Positions 34,175 to 41,996 of a stretch of DNA of 64,000 nucleotides are shown here, one piece after another. The position numbers and the translations under genes were made by a program. The stretch is from Clostridia bacterium. Its GTDB lineage: Bacteria; Bacillota; Clostridia; TANB77; CAG-508. Below the pieces are notes generated by a model that made no database searches, was not told the origin of the DNA, and was given only the letters and a program-made list of their open reading frames with translations. Location of the stretch: NCBI GenBank assembly GCA_017437145.1, contig JAFSBT010000008.1, forward strand, positions 186,001 to 250,000, written 5' to 3'. How positions within the stretch are numbered: the stretch's first letter is position 1; each line of letters opens with the position of its first letter.

Positions 34175-35428
34175 CTACATATTTAAATTATACTTCAAAG
34201 GCAGTTTAATTACTTCTCCGAATTCTTTCAGATAATCATATATACTTTTTTTATCAATTGAGCTGTTATTATGTATGCTGATATTCTGAATTTCTTTTTC
34301 CCCTAAGGATATATTTATTTCCCCTATCTTTAATTTTTTCTCAACTGGTGCTTCTAAATAATCTATATTTTCAATTTGAATGTTCAAATTTTTTATTTCA
34401 TCTTTTTTTATTGGATAAAATTTTATTTTAATATTTCCTAGAATTGTTTCTATATTATCTCTAACTCCTTTGTTTACAACAATCCTTTTTTCATTAATTT
34501 GTTTCCACTTATCGTAACTTTCAAGTATTTTTTCTTCTATATTTACTAATTCATAATTCTCATAAATATAGTTAATAATTTTTATAGAATCCTTTGTTCT
34601 TATTTTTTTTGTATTAGCTCCTAGTACTACAACAATTATATTAAAACCGCTCCTATCTACAGATGTAACTAAACATCTTCCGGCTCCATTCGTAAATCCA
34701 GTTTTTACTCCATTTACACCTTCTAAATATCCTAAGAGTTCATGTGTATTTGTAATATTTTTTGAATATCCATTTATTGTAACCGTGTAGTTTTTAGTAT
34801 TTACAACTTCAGCAATCTTTTCTATGTTTAATGCGTAATCAGTTATAATAGCTAATTCATAAGCTGTTGTGTAATGCATAGGATTGTCTAATCCATGAGG
34901 ACTTGTAAAGTGAGTATGTGATAAATTTAATTCCTTTGCTTTTGCATTCATCATTTTTGCAAATTTTTCTACACTCCCACCAACACTTACGGCTATTTGA
35001 GTTGCAGCATCATTTCCAGAGCATAACATTAAACCATATAGCAAATCATTCATAGTTATTTTATCATTTGTTTTTAGTCCAAGTCTTGACCCTCCAATAC
35101 TAGCCGCTTCTTTGCATACTTCTACTTTTACACTTAAATCTTCACAATGTTCTAATAAAACTATTGCTGTCATGATTTTTGTGGTCGAAGCCATTGGCAC
35201 TTGTTTGTTTTCATTTTTGCCCAATATTACACTTTTTGAACCTCTATCAAATGCTATTGCATAACCTGATGATATTTGCAAATCATCTGTAGAATTTGAA
35301 ACTGTCTGTATAATTTCTTCTACAGAGTAATCAGTATTCTCTTCTATGTTATATGATATTGAATAATTTATAAATGATAATATAAAAATTAATAAATATA
35401 TAGCTACTTTAATAATTCTTTTTTTCAT
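34175..35428 (-). CDS. D-alanyl-D-alanine carboxypeptidase
   Basis: A 417-residue low-molecular-weight penicillin-binding protein. It has a signal segment and the catalytic motifs SxxK (ASTTKIMTAIVLL), SxN (CSGNDAA) and KTG (GVKTGFTNGAGRC), followed by a C-terminal beta domain. It trims the terminal D-Ala from peptidoglycan stem peptides. The DacF/DacB group is linked to sporulation in Firmicutes. The AAGGTGA site lies in the 3' arm of a long AT-rich hairpin (35435-35470) that also resembles the terminator of the upstream gene. Confidence 0.88.
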   Translation of the reverse strand: MKKRIIKVAIYLLIFILSFINYSISYNIEENTDYSVEEIIQTVSNSTDDLQISSGYAIAFDRGSKSVILGKNENKQVPMASTTKIMTAIVLLEHCEDLSVKVEVCKEAASIGGSRLGLKTNDKITMNDLLYGLMLCSGNDAATQIAVSVGGSVEKFAKMMNAKAKELNLSHTHFTSPHGLDNPMHYTTAYELAIITDYALNIEKIAEVVNTKNYTVTINGYSKNITNTHELLGYLEGVNGVKTGFTNGAGRCLVTSVDRSGFNIIVVVLGANTKKIRTKDSIKIINYIYENYELVNIEEKILESYDKWKQINEKRIVVNKGVRDNIETILGNIKIKFYPIKKDEIKNLNIQIENIDYLEAPVEKKLKIGEINISLGEKEIQNISIHNNSSIDKKSIYDYLKEFGEVIKLPLKYNLNM

Positions 35429-35434
35429 AAAAAA

Positions 35435-35471
35435 TCACCTTATATAAATATATTTATTTATATAAGGTTTA
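35435..35471 (-). terminator. terminator overlapping the carboxypeptidase ribosome binding site
   Basis: Stem ACCTTATATAAATA/TATTTATATAAGGT followed by GATTTTTTATG on the minus strand: the T-run leads straight into the start codon. The same design is seen before the amidase. Confidence 0.65.
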
Positions 35472-35489
35472 TAACTGTTTAAATTAATA

Positions 35490-36156
35490 TTATCTTTCTA
35501 TATCAACATCTTTTTTTTCACTTGTTTTTGTTTTTTTAATCGCATCACCATGTCTTGCTTTTGGTTTTCTTTTTCCTGCTCTATAAATATTTAATTTATG
35601 TTTTCCATCTTGTATTCCTTTAGCACCTAATACATCCATACCTACTCCAAAATAAGCCTGTGAAAATTCTCCTTTTAAACATGCACCATCAATCTCAACA
35701 CTATTATTTTTTCTTGCATCAATTAACGCATATGTCTTTACACTTTCAGCACCTCTATCCTCAATGAGTTTTTTTAAAGCCGCTAAAGTTCTTCCTGAAT
35801 ACACTATGTCATCTAAAATAATTACATGTTTACCTCTAACTGCTGAACGCTCTAAACCTGCTTCATATTTTATTTGAGGATATTCAAACCCATTTGGATT
35901 CTTTTTTGTTGGATCTTTTGTTGTTTTCACATGTCCTATTGCAGGTTCAATTTTTCTTCCGATTACTTCTTCGATTTTTTAAATTGTCAATTACTAAATT
36001 GAAAAAAGGTTTTCCTCCATGGTCAACACAAATTATAAGTAAATTATTTAAATCAATCTCTTTATCATTTGCAATTTCATCTGTAAAATCCCATATAGCC
36101 TCATTAATTTCTTTTGTTGTGCTAAAAATTTTAGATTTTTTTTCAGACATTTTCAC
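35490..36156 (-). CDS. type I phosphoribosyltransferase with +1 frameshift at CGG
   Basis: The start is GTG at 36156 after AAAGGA. The first part contains LLIICVDHGGKPFFNLVIDN. At 35961 the frame reads AGT AAT CGG AAG and would stop four codons later; skipping the C gives GRKIEPAIGHVKTT and the rest. The PRPP-binding loop VIILDDIVYSGRTLAAL is typical of the PyrR/hypoxanthine phosphoribosyltransferase group; FGVGMDVLG near the end also fits. The corrected product has about 221 residues with a basic C-terminus. Substrate and any RNA-binding role cannot be told. A loss of one A in an A-run just upstream would also restore the frame, so this is the least certain of the seven sites. Confidence 0.7.
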
Positions 36157-36270
36157 ATACGCTTCCTTTCTGTATGCTTATGTCTGTAGTATATAACAAA
36201 GCTGTAACTAAATCAATATGAAATTTGAAAATGTGTATCAAAATGTTACTGTTCAGAAAAAAAAATCACA

Positions 36271-37005
36271 CTATTTTTTCATGAACATTTGCACATATAC
36301 TTTTCCATATGTTTGGCTTGTTACTACTGCTACTCCTGTGTAGTCATAGTTTGAGTTTAATATGTTTGCTCTGTGTCCTTCTGAATTCATCCATGCTGTT
36401 ACTGCTGCTTTGTTATTTGAGTTTCCTGCAATATTTTCTCCTACGCTTTTATATTTTACCCCAAAACTTTTGAGCATATCAAATGGTGTTCCATATGTTG
36501 GTGAATTGTGTGCAAAATAATTGTTATCTACCATATCTTGTGCTTTTATTCTTGCAACATTTTGTACATCATCATCAATTTTTAATTCTGACAATCCGTT
36601 GTTTCTTCTTTGTTCATTTATTAAATTAAATACATCTAATTCATCTTGTGTTAATACACTACTTGTTGTGTTTTCTTCATCTGTATTTACATCTGAGTTT
36701 ACAGATTCTGGGTATATTAGTTTTACATAGTCACTACTTACACATCCTACATTATCATCATCTGTTTGTATTACATACCATTTTCCTATTTTCGCAAATA
36801 GTCTTATATATTCATTTTTATACACTACTGTTGTTATTCCAAAATCTGTTCCTGGTCCCTTTCTAACATTTAATGCAGAAGCTGTAACTAATCCTGTTGG
36901 TGTTGGCACTGTTTGATAATGTGTCATTGCTATGCTTTTAGAATTTATTACTACTATTACTATGAAGATAAATAATAGAATTAAATTTTTAATTTTGTTT
37001 TTCAC
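36271..37005 (-). CDS. secreted SH3b and CAP (SCP/PR1-like) protein
   Basis: The 244-residue protein has a signal peptide or anchor (first 27 residues), an SH3b domain with ALNVRKGPGTDFGITTVV (about 40-100), a Thr/Asp linker and a C-terminal CAP domain with EQRRNNGLSEL, AHNSPTYGTPFDML, GENIAGN and WMNSEGHRANILN. It resembles the YkwD/SafA-type CAP proteins; SH3b domains usually bind the cell wall. The start is GTG after AAGGAGG. Confidence 0.85.
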   Translation of the reverse strand: MKNKIKNLILLFIFIVIVVINSKSIAMTHYQTVPTPTGLVTASALNVRKGPGTDFGITTVVYKNEYIRLFAKIGKWYVIQTDDDNVGCVSSDYVKLIYPESVNSDVNTDEENTTSSVLTQDELDVFNLINEQRRNNGLSELKIDDDVQNVARIKAQDMVDNNYFAHNSPTYGTPFDMLKSFGVKYKSVGENIAGNSNNKAAVTAWMNSEGHRANILNSNYDYTGVAVVTSQTYGKVYVQMFMKK

Positions 37006-37025
37006 TTGAATTTCCTCCTTTTACA

Positions 37026-37136
37026 ATTTGTATTTGGTAATTGGATTTTGGTTGTTGGACGTATTGTGATTTTCTTCGTAGACTTTTCCTATATTTCCAA
37101 ACACCAAACACCAAATTCCAAATTCCAAATGCAAAA
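37026..37136. repeat. R4 inverted repeat of TTTGG units
   Basis: The left part (TTTGGTAATTGGATTTTGG, GTTGTTGG) and the right part (CCAAACACCAAACACCAAAT, TCCAAATTCC) are degenerate inverted arms about 30 bases apart. Confidence 0.6.
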
Positions 37137-37239
37137 TATTATTTATATTTTTTACCATTACCAAAATTTTTATTCATTATTGTTTATATTGTTTTGTTTT
37201 TGTGTTACAATGAACGTGAATTAGACGAAAGGAGTTCTT

Positions 37240-38128
37240 ATGGGATTAGAAATTATTGATTTAAATAAAAGTTTTAAAAATAAAAAAGTCGTAAATAATA
37301 TTTCTTTTAAAATGGATAAACCTGGTGTATTTGGTTTAATCGGTTCTAATGGAGCTGGTAAAACTACAATTATTAGAATGATTTTACGGAATTTTAAATA
37401 TAGATTCAGGTAAAGTTTTATGGAATGGTAAAACACTTACTAGAAACAATGTAAAAATTGGTTATCTTCCTGAAGAAAGAGGTCTTTATCCAAAAGCAAC
37501 TGTTATGGAGCAATTAAGTTATATATCTTCACTAAAAGGACAGAATTTAAAAGAGTCAAAAAAAGAGGTTCTTTATTGGTGTGATGTTTTAGGACTTAAT
37601 GATTATATAAACTCTCCTGCTGAACAGCTTTCTAAAGGTAATCAACAAAAAGTTCAATTAATTTCTGCTTTAATTAATAATCCTACTTTATTAGTCTTAG
37701 ATGAACCTTTTAGTGGACTTGACCCTGTTAACACTAAATTAATTAAAACTGTTTTAGAGTATTTAATATCTCAAGGTGTTTATATTATTCTTTCTAGTCA
37801 TCAAATGAGCGTTGTTGAAGAATATTGTGAAAATATATTAATTCTTGATAATGGTAATAGTGTTGTTCAAGGTAATTTAAATGAAATTAAAAGAAATTTA
37901 GGTTATAACAATTTCTTAATTAAAACTAGTGATGATATATCTAAATTTATAACTGATGATATGAAATTAGTTAATAAAACTGTTGATACTTATGAATTCA
38001 TCAACACTTCTGACAATTTATCTAATACTTTTTTAAAAAAATTATTAGATAATAATATTAATATTATTCAATTTGAAATTAAGGAACCTTCTTTACAAGA
38101 AATCTTTATTGAAAAGGTGGGAAAATAA
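37240..38128 (+). CDS. ABC transporter ATP-binding protein with +1 frameshift at CGG
   Basis: The start is ATG 37240 after AAAGGAG. Walker A GSNGAGKTT is in the first frame. At 37387 the frame reads ATT TTA CGG AAT and stops four codons later; skipping the C gives MILGILNIDSGKVLWNGK, exactly the conserved sequence after Walker A. Signature LSKGNQQKVQL and Walker B LLVLDEPFSGLDP follow. The corrected protein is about 295 residues, normal for a NatA-type ATPase. The permease gene follows after two bases. Without recoding the ATPase would be cut after about 53 residues. Confidence 0.88.
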
Positions 38129-38130
38129 AA

Positions 38131-39033
38131 ATGAAAAATTTATTTATAATTTTAACTTTTACAATTAAACAAGCTATAAAGAAAAAATCTTTTTGGATTA
38201 GTAATATTATTTTAGCTATATTAATTATTGGAGCATTTATGTTTGTAGGTAGTGATTTATCAACAATAAAAATAGAACTAGCTCCTGTTACTGATGAAGC
38301 TTCTTTAGAAGAAGTTTTACCTACTAATGTAATTATTTCAATGGCAGTTTCTTTTTTACTTTTCTTTGGAATATATTTATATGGACATAGTATCGCAACA
38401 TCAATTGCTACTGAAAAAACTTCTAGGGTAATTGAAACACTTGTAACTTCTGCTAGACCTTATCAAATTATTTTTGGGAAAACCTTAGGTATGGGGTTAC
38501 TTGGTATTATACAACTTGCTTTTCTATGTGCTGTTACAGTTTTTTCATATAATTTTTTCATACCAGCTAATTTAGATATAATATCAACAATTATGGAATC
38601 TGTTAATTTTAATTTCTCTACTTTGTTAGTACTATTTGCATATTTTATTTTAGGATATTTGCTGTATGCTTTTGCAAATACTGTAATTGGAGCAACTGTA
38701 AGTAAGTCTGAAGATATTCAAATTGCAAATATGCCTTTATCAATACTTTCTTTAGCATCTTTCTATTTATCATTTTTTACAATGCAAACACCTGAAAGTA
38801 GTTTAAATATATTAGCTAGTTATTTTCCTTTTTCATCTGCATTTTCAATGCCAGCAAAATACTTAACTAACTATGCGGGAAATACTGAAGTTATTGTCTC
38901 TTTATTGTTTTTATTAGTTGGAGTTATTATTCTTGCTTTTATTGCAATTCGTATATATTCTGCAACTATATTAAATTATGGTAATAGGATTAAATTGAAA
39001 GATTTGTTTAATGTGTTTTTGAGAATAAAGTAA
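38131..39033 (+). CDS. ABC-2 type permease (NatB-like)
   Basis: The 300-residue membrane protein has six hydrophobic segments (for example VIISMAVSFLLFFGIYLYGH and VSLLFLLVGVIILAFIAIRI) and the ABC-2 motif EKTSRVIETLVTSARPYQII. NatAB-type exporters move sodium, drugs or lipids; the substrate is unknown. It is translationally close to the ATPase gene, and both are intact in frame only if the CGG shift occurs. Confidence 0.85.
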   Translation: MKNLFIILTFTIKQAIKKKSFWISNIILAILIIGAFMFVGSDLSTIKIELAPVTDEASLEEVLPTNVIISMAVSFLLFFGIYLYGHSIATSIATEKTSRVIETLVTSARPYQIIFGKTLGMGLLGIIQLAFLCAVTVFSYNFFIPANLDIISTIMESVNFNFSTLLVLFAYFILGYLLYAFANTVIGATVSKSEDIQIANMPLSILSLASFYLSFFTMQTPESSLNILASYFPFSSAFSMPAKYLTNYAGNTEVIVSLLFLLVGVIILAFIAIRIYSATILNYGNRIKLKDLFNVFLRIK

Positions 39034-39047
39034 CATTTTACATATCT

Positions 39048-39101
39048 GTAGGGGTCGGTCTTGACCGACCCTGGGCAGGTCAAGACCTGCCCCTACAACA
39101 T
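39048..39101. repeat. R2 composite (two facing copies)
   Basis: TGTAGGGG, GGTCGG/CCGACC, then GGCAGG/CCTGCC and CCCCTACA: two R2 stems with tails pointing outward. Almost identical to the copy at 53583. Confidence 0.85.
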
Positions 39102-39123
39102 ATAATTTTAATTAAATATGATT

Positions 39124-39148
39124 AAAGACCACATTTAATGTGGTCTTT
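39124..39148 (-). terminator. weak terminator of the type IV secretion operon
   Basis: AAAGACCACAT/ATGTGGTCTTT hairpin with the stop codon of the last gene in the loop, short T-run. Confidence 0.55.
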
Positions 39149-40487
39149 GTCTTCTTCTTTGTTGTCCATAAATAAATTCATTTTCATCCTCATCATCTTG
39201 TCTTTTTTTTCCTTCTCTTTCATATTGTTCTTCTTTTTTCTTTCGTTGCGAATCTTCATCCCCATAATTAGTTCCATTCTTTACTTCTGAAAATGATTGT
39301 TCAAATGAAATACATCCTCTTTTTGAATCATACATTCTAGAAAATATTTCTAATTGTTGTTCTTCTGTCATATGTGCTTTTTCCATTTCTTCAATTTGAT
39401 TTGCTGTTGTTTCTGTGCTATCTAATATTGCTCTGATTTTTGTAAAGTTTAATTCACTTTCTTTTGACTCATCTACTAAATTTATTATAACATTTATTTG
39501 ATCACCGTTATAACCTTCTTCTCTTAGTTTAATAACTAATTCTAACTCTTCTGCAGTAACTGAACCATCTAAATTTAAAGCTCTTATTTTTTGTGCTAAT
39601 TCTAAATCATTAGCTACATCTTCCATTCTATACTGTGATTCTCCTCTTGTTAGAAAATCCTTTACAAATTTATTGTTTGATGCACTTGCATTCCTCGAAT
39701 CTAATGCTTCAATAAATAAATATCTTCCACTTGGCAATCTATTTCCTACCAATGTTCTTGTTCTGTCTGCTATTGCACTATCAGGAATATCAGTTGCTAT
39801 TGCATATTTACCATTTGTGATTAAATGATCTACCGTTTTTTCTTCAAGTTTACCACTTGTTGTTAATATAAATACTTTTTGGTCCGGATTTGTTCCTTCA
39901 TGTTTTGTACTTCCACCAAATTCAGCATATTTACCTGCATTATTTAATCCAACATATTTAAAGCTATGTGCATCTTTACCTCTAATTCTATAAACCTCAT
40001 GCATTTTCTCTCCAAACATTCTATTTGTTAATTCTGATAAAGATTCTCCTGAAGTTATTTCCCTTCCTGTTCTTATTGGTTCTGCTCTTCCTTCTTTTTT
40101 TGCTTGCTCTAATTCTTTTTGTAATTTTGCTGAATCACTTCCATCACCAAGCTTTTCTTGGCGTGTTCTTGCATTATATGCTGCTATAGCCTTTGTTATA
40201 CTGATTTCTGGAGTAGCCTTTTCTATATCTTTCAACTTCATTCTATAACTATATTCACCATTCATATCTATACTAGCAAAATGGTGCCCCTGCATATATA
40301 TTCTATATGCTTCTGGTTTTGTTGCTTTTTCAATTTTAATTGTGACAACAGCTTTCCCACCATCATTTAATTTAATTGTTGCTTCTGTTTTGTTATTTTT
40401 TATAGCTATATTTATTTCATTTTCTATCATTTGTTCAAATGCTTGCTCTATGGCTAAATCATCTTTTACTAATTCATTTTCTGCCAT
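39135..40487 (-). CDS. hypothetical protein of the secretion operon
   Basis: I do not recognise this 450-residue protein. It is soluble, strongly charged and without signal or membrane segment. The first 100 residues look like a small beta domain (TEATIKLNDGGKAVVTIKIE); the middle has KVFILTTSGKLEEKTVDHLI; the C-terminus is very charged and ends RRRQRPH. It is the last gene of the operon, 14 bases after the VirB8-like gene. A cytoplasmic accessory protein or a substrate of the secretion system is possible, but unproved. Confidence 0.6.
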   Translation of the reverse strand: MAENELVKDDLAIEQAFEQMIENEINIAIKNNKTEATIKLNDGGKAVVTIKIEKATKPEAYRIYMQGHHFASIDMNGEYSYRMKLKDIEKATPEISITKAIAAYNARTRQEKLGDGSDSAKLQKELEQAKKEGRAEPIRTGREITSGESLSELTNRMFGEKMHEVYRIRGKDAHSFKYVGLNNAGKYAEFGGSTKHEGTNPDQKVFILTTSGKLEEKTVDHLITNGKYAIATDIPDSAIADRTRTLVGNRLPSGRYLFIEALDSRNASASNNKFVKDFLTRGESQYRMEDVANDLELAQKIRALNLDGSVTAEELELVIKLREEGYNGDQINVIINLVDESKESELNFTKIRAILDSTETTANQIEEMEKAHMTEEQQLEIFSRMYDSKRGCISFEQSFSEVKNGTNYGDEDSQRKKKEEQYEREGKKRQDDEDENEFIYGQQRRRQRPH

Positions 40488-40501
40488 ATTAAATTCCTCC
40501 T

Positions 40502-41824
40502 TTAAATATCAAATGATAATTCAAAATCTGTCCCTTCATTTAATTGCATTATAAATGTTTTTTGAATTGTTGAAGGATTATTGTCATCTAAATTTGTTAT
40601 TATTATTTTATAAGTATATAATCCTGATTTTTCTTCAAATTCTTCATATTCAATCTCTAAATCACTGTAGCAAATTCCTCTAATATATGCTTCAAAACTT
40701 TCTAATGAAGCAAAGTTATTATTTTTAAACCCTTCTGATAAACAATTGTATGCATAATTATAATCATTATTTTCAATAGCATCAAAGAATTTTTGTAAAT
40801 TTAATGCCATTCTACCTTGTGCATTAGCTGAATTATATTTCTCTATAAATTGCGGTGTGTCTATTGTATACGTATCTAAAATAACTGAATAGTCCATTAC
40901 TTCTTTTTCGTTAAAAATATAGTAATTACCTTTCTTATCTATAATAATATATTGGGTATATTCATCTTGTTCTACAATTTGATATTTATCTACCATTGCA
41001 GTTTTTATATTTTGTAAATTTTGCTCTACATATTCTTTATATTTTGCTAAACTACCAAATCTTGTATCCCTATACTCTTCATCTAATAAATTGTACATTA
41101 TTTTTGGTGAGCCTAATGTAATTTTTTTGTATAGTGATAAATATTCTCTTACAACATCTTCGTTGGTCATTGTTGGATATGTGAAAATATTATTTTCCTT
41201 TTTAGTTATTGTTTCTTCAAGTTTGTTTACTGTAATTTCGTCAATATTTCTGTACTCTTCATCTAATGGTTCAATTGAAAATGTTAAGTTTTTCTCATCA
41301 ATATTTACTACTACATATTGCTCATCTATAATGCTGTAATCAATCATATCTTGTATAATAAAATGTACAGCATATGTTTTTAGTTTTGAATTTTGTAAAT
41401 TTTTCATATCTAATACAGAAAATAGCATACTTTTTTCTAATGTATTTATATTACTATATATATTGTTTATAGTAATATTATTTTCTTTTATATACTTATT
41501 ACTTAGTAAATTATATATGTTTTCTTTTTTTTCTGATTCACCAACTACACAAGCATATTCCCCTTCTTCATTATATCCATAATATTTACTATTTTTTATA
41601 TTTAAAGTATTAACATATTCTCTTATACATGTGTTTACTGTAAAATAGTCTGAACGTTCTAATAAAACTTCTGCCACTTCTTCTTCAATTTCTACTTCTA
41701 TATTCTCTGGAGTTTCAGAATCTGTAATTTCACTTTCTTCTTTTTTATTTACAAAAAGAAGACTTACTAAAACTACAATTGTTAATATAATTAGCAGTAT
41801 TATTATTAATTTTAATTTTTTCAT
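40502..41824 (-). CDS. VirB8-like membrane protein with two NTF2-like domains
   Basis: The 440-residue protein has one N-terminal membrane helix (IIILLIILTIVVLVSLLFV), an acidic stretch, and two outside segments resembling NTF2 folds (DVVREYLSLYKKITLGSPKI; NLQKFFDAIENNDYNYAYNC). This layout resembles VirB8/TcpC of Gram-positive conjugation systems, which line the channel outside the membrane. The ATG at 41824 is preferred to a GTG four codons earlier because of GGAGTGG at the proper distance. Confidence 0.6.
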   Translation of the reverse strand: MKKLKLIIILLIILTIVVLVSLLFVNKKEESEITDSETPENIEVEIEEEVAEVLLERSDYFTVNTCIREYVNTLNIKNSKYYGYNEEGEYACVVGESEKKENIYNLLSNKYIKENNITINNIYSNINTLEKSMLFSVLDMKNLQNSKLKTYAVHFIIQDMIDYSIIDEQYVVVNIDEKNLTFSIEPLDEEYRNIDEITVNKLEETITKKENNIFTYPTMTNEDVVREYLSLYKKITLGSPKIMYNLLDEEYRDTRFGSLAKYKEYVEQNLQNIKTAMVDKYQIVEQDEYTQYIIIDKKGNYYIFNEKEVMDYSVILDTYTIDTPQFIEKYNSANAQGRMALNLQKFFDAIENNDYNYAYNCLSEGFKNNNFASLESFEAYIRGICYSDLEIEYEEFEEKSGLYTYKIIITNLDDNNPSTIQKTFIMQLNEGTDFELSFDI

Positions 41825-41870
41825 TAGTTCTACCACTCCATTTCAAATTTTTAGGTATTCCTATTTATAT

Positions 41871-41978
41871 TAATGAATAATGAATAGTTAATAATTAATA
41901 ATTTTTGTTAGAATTTGCTGTAGTACAGCAAATTCTTTCCTTTATTCTTCATTATTCACTCTTCACTGAGCAAAGCGT
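41871..41978. repeat. R3 repeat
   Basis: AATGAATAATGAATAGTTAA, then a GAATTTGCTG/CAGCAAATTC hairpin, then ATTCTTCATTATTCACTC and AGCAAAGCG. It sits between two genes of the secretion operon. Confidence 0.75.
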
Positions 41979-41996
41979 TTTGTTCGCGCCTACATT

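Noticed and set aside
4369-38128. Reassignment of CGG to another amino acid as explanation of the breaks
   Set aside because: A changed meaning would not alter the frame. All seven sites require a +1 shift to restore the conserved protein.
4369-38128. Ordinary random base errors or pseudogenes as explanation
   Set aside because: Not excluded for single sites, but random indels would not all fall on in-frame CGG, always +1, and twice in a row in the amidase. A context-specific technical artefact remains possible and is listed as a refuting test.
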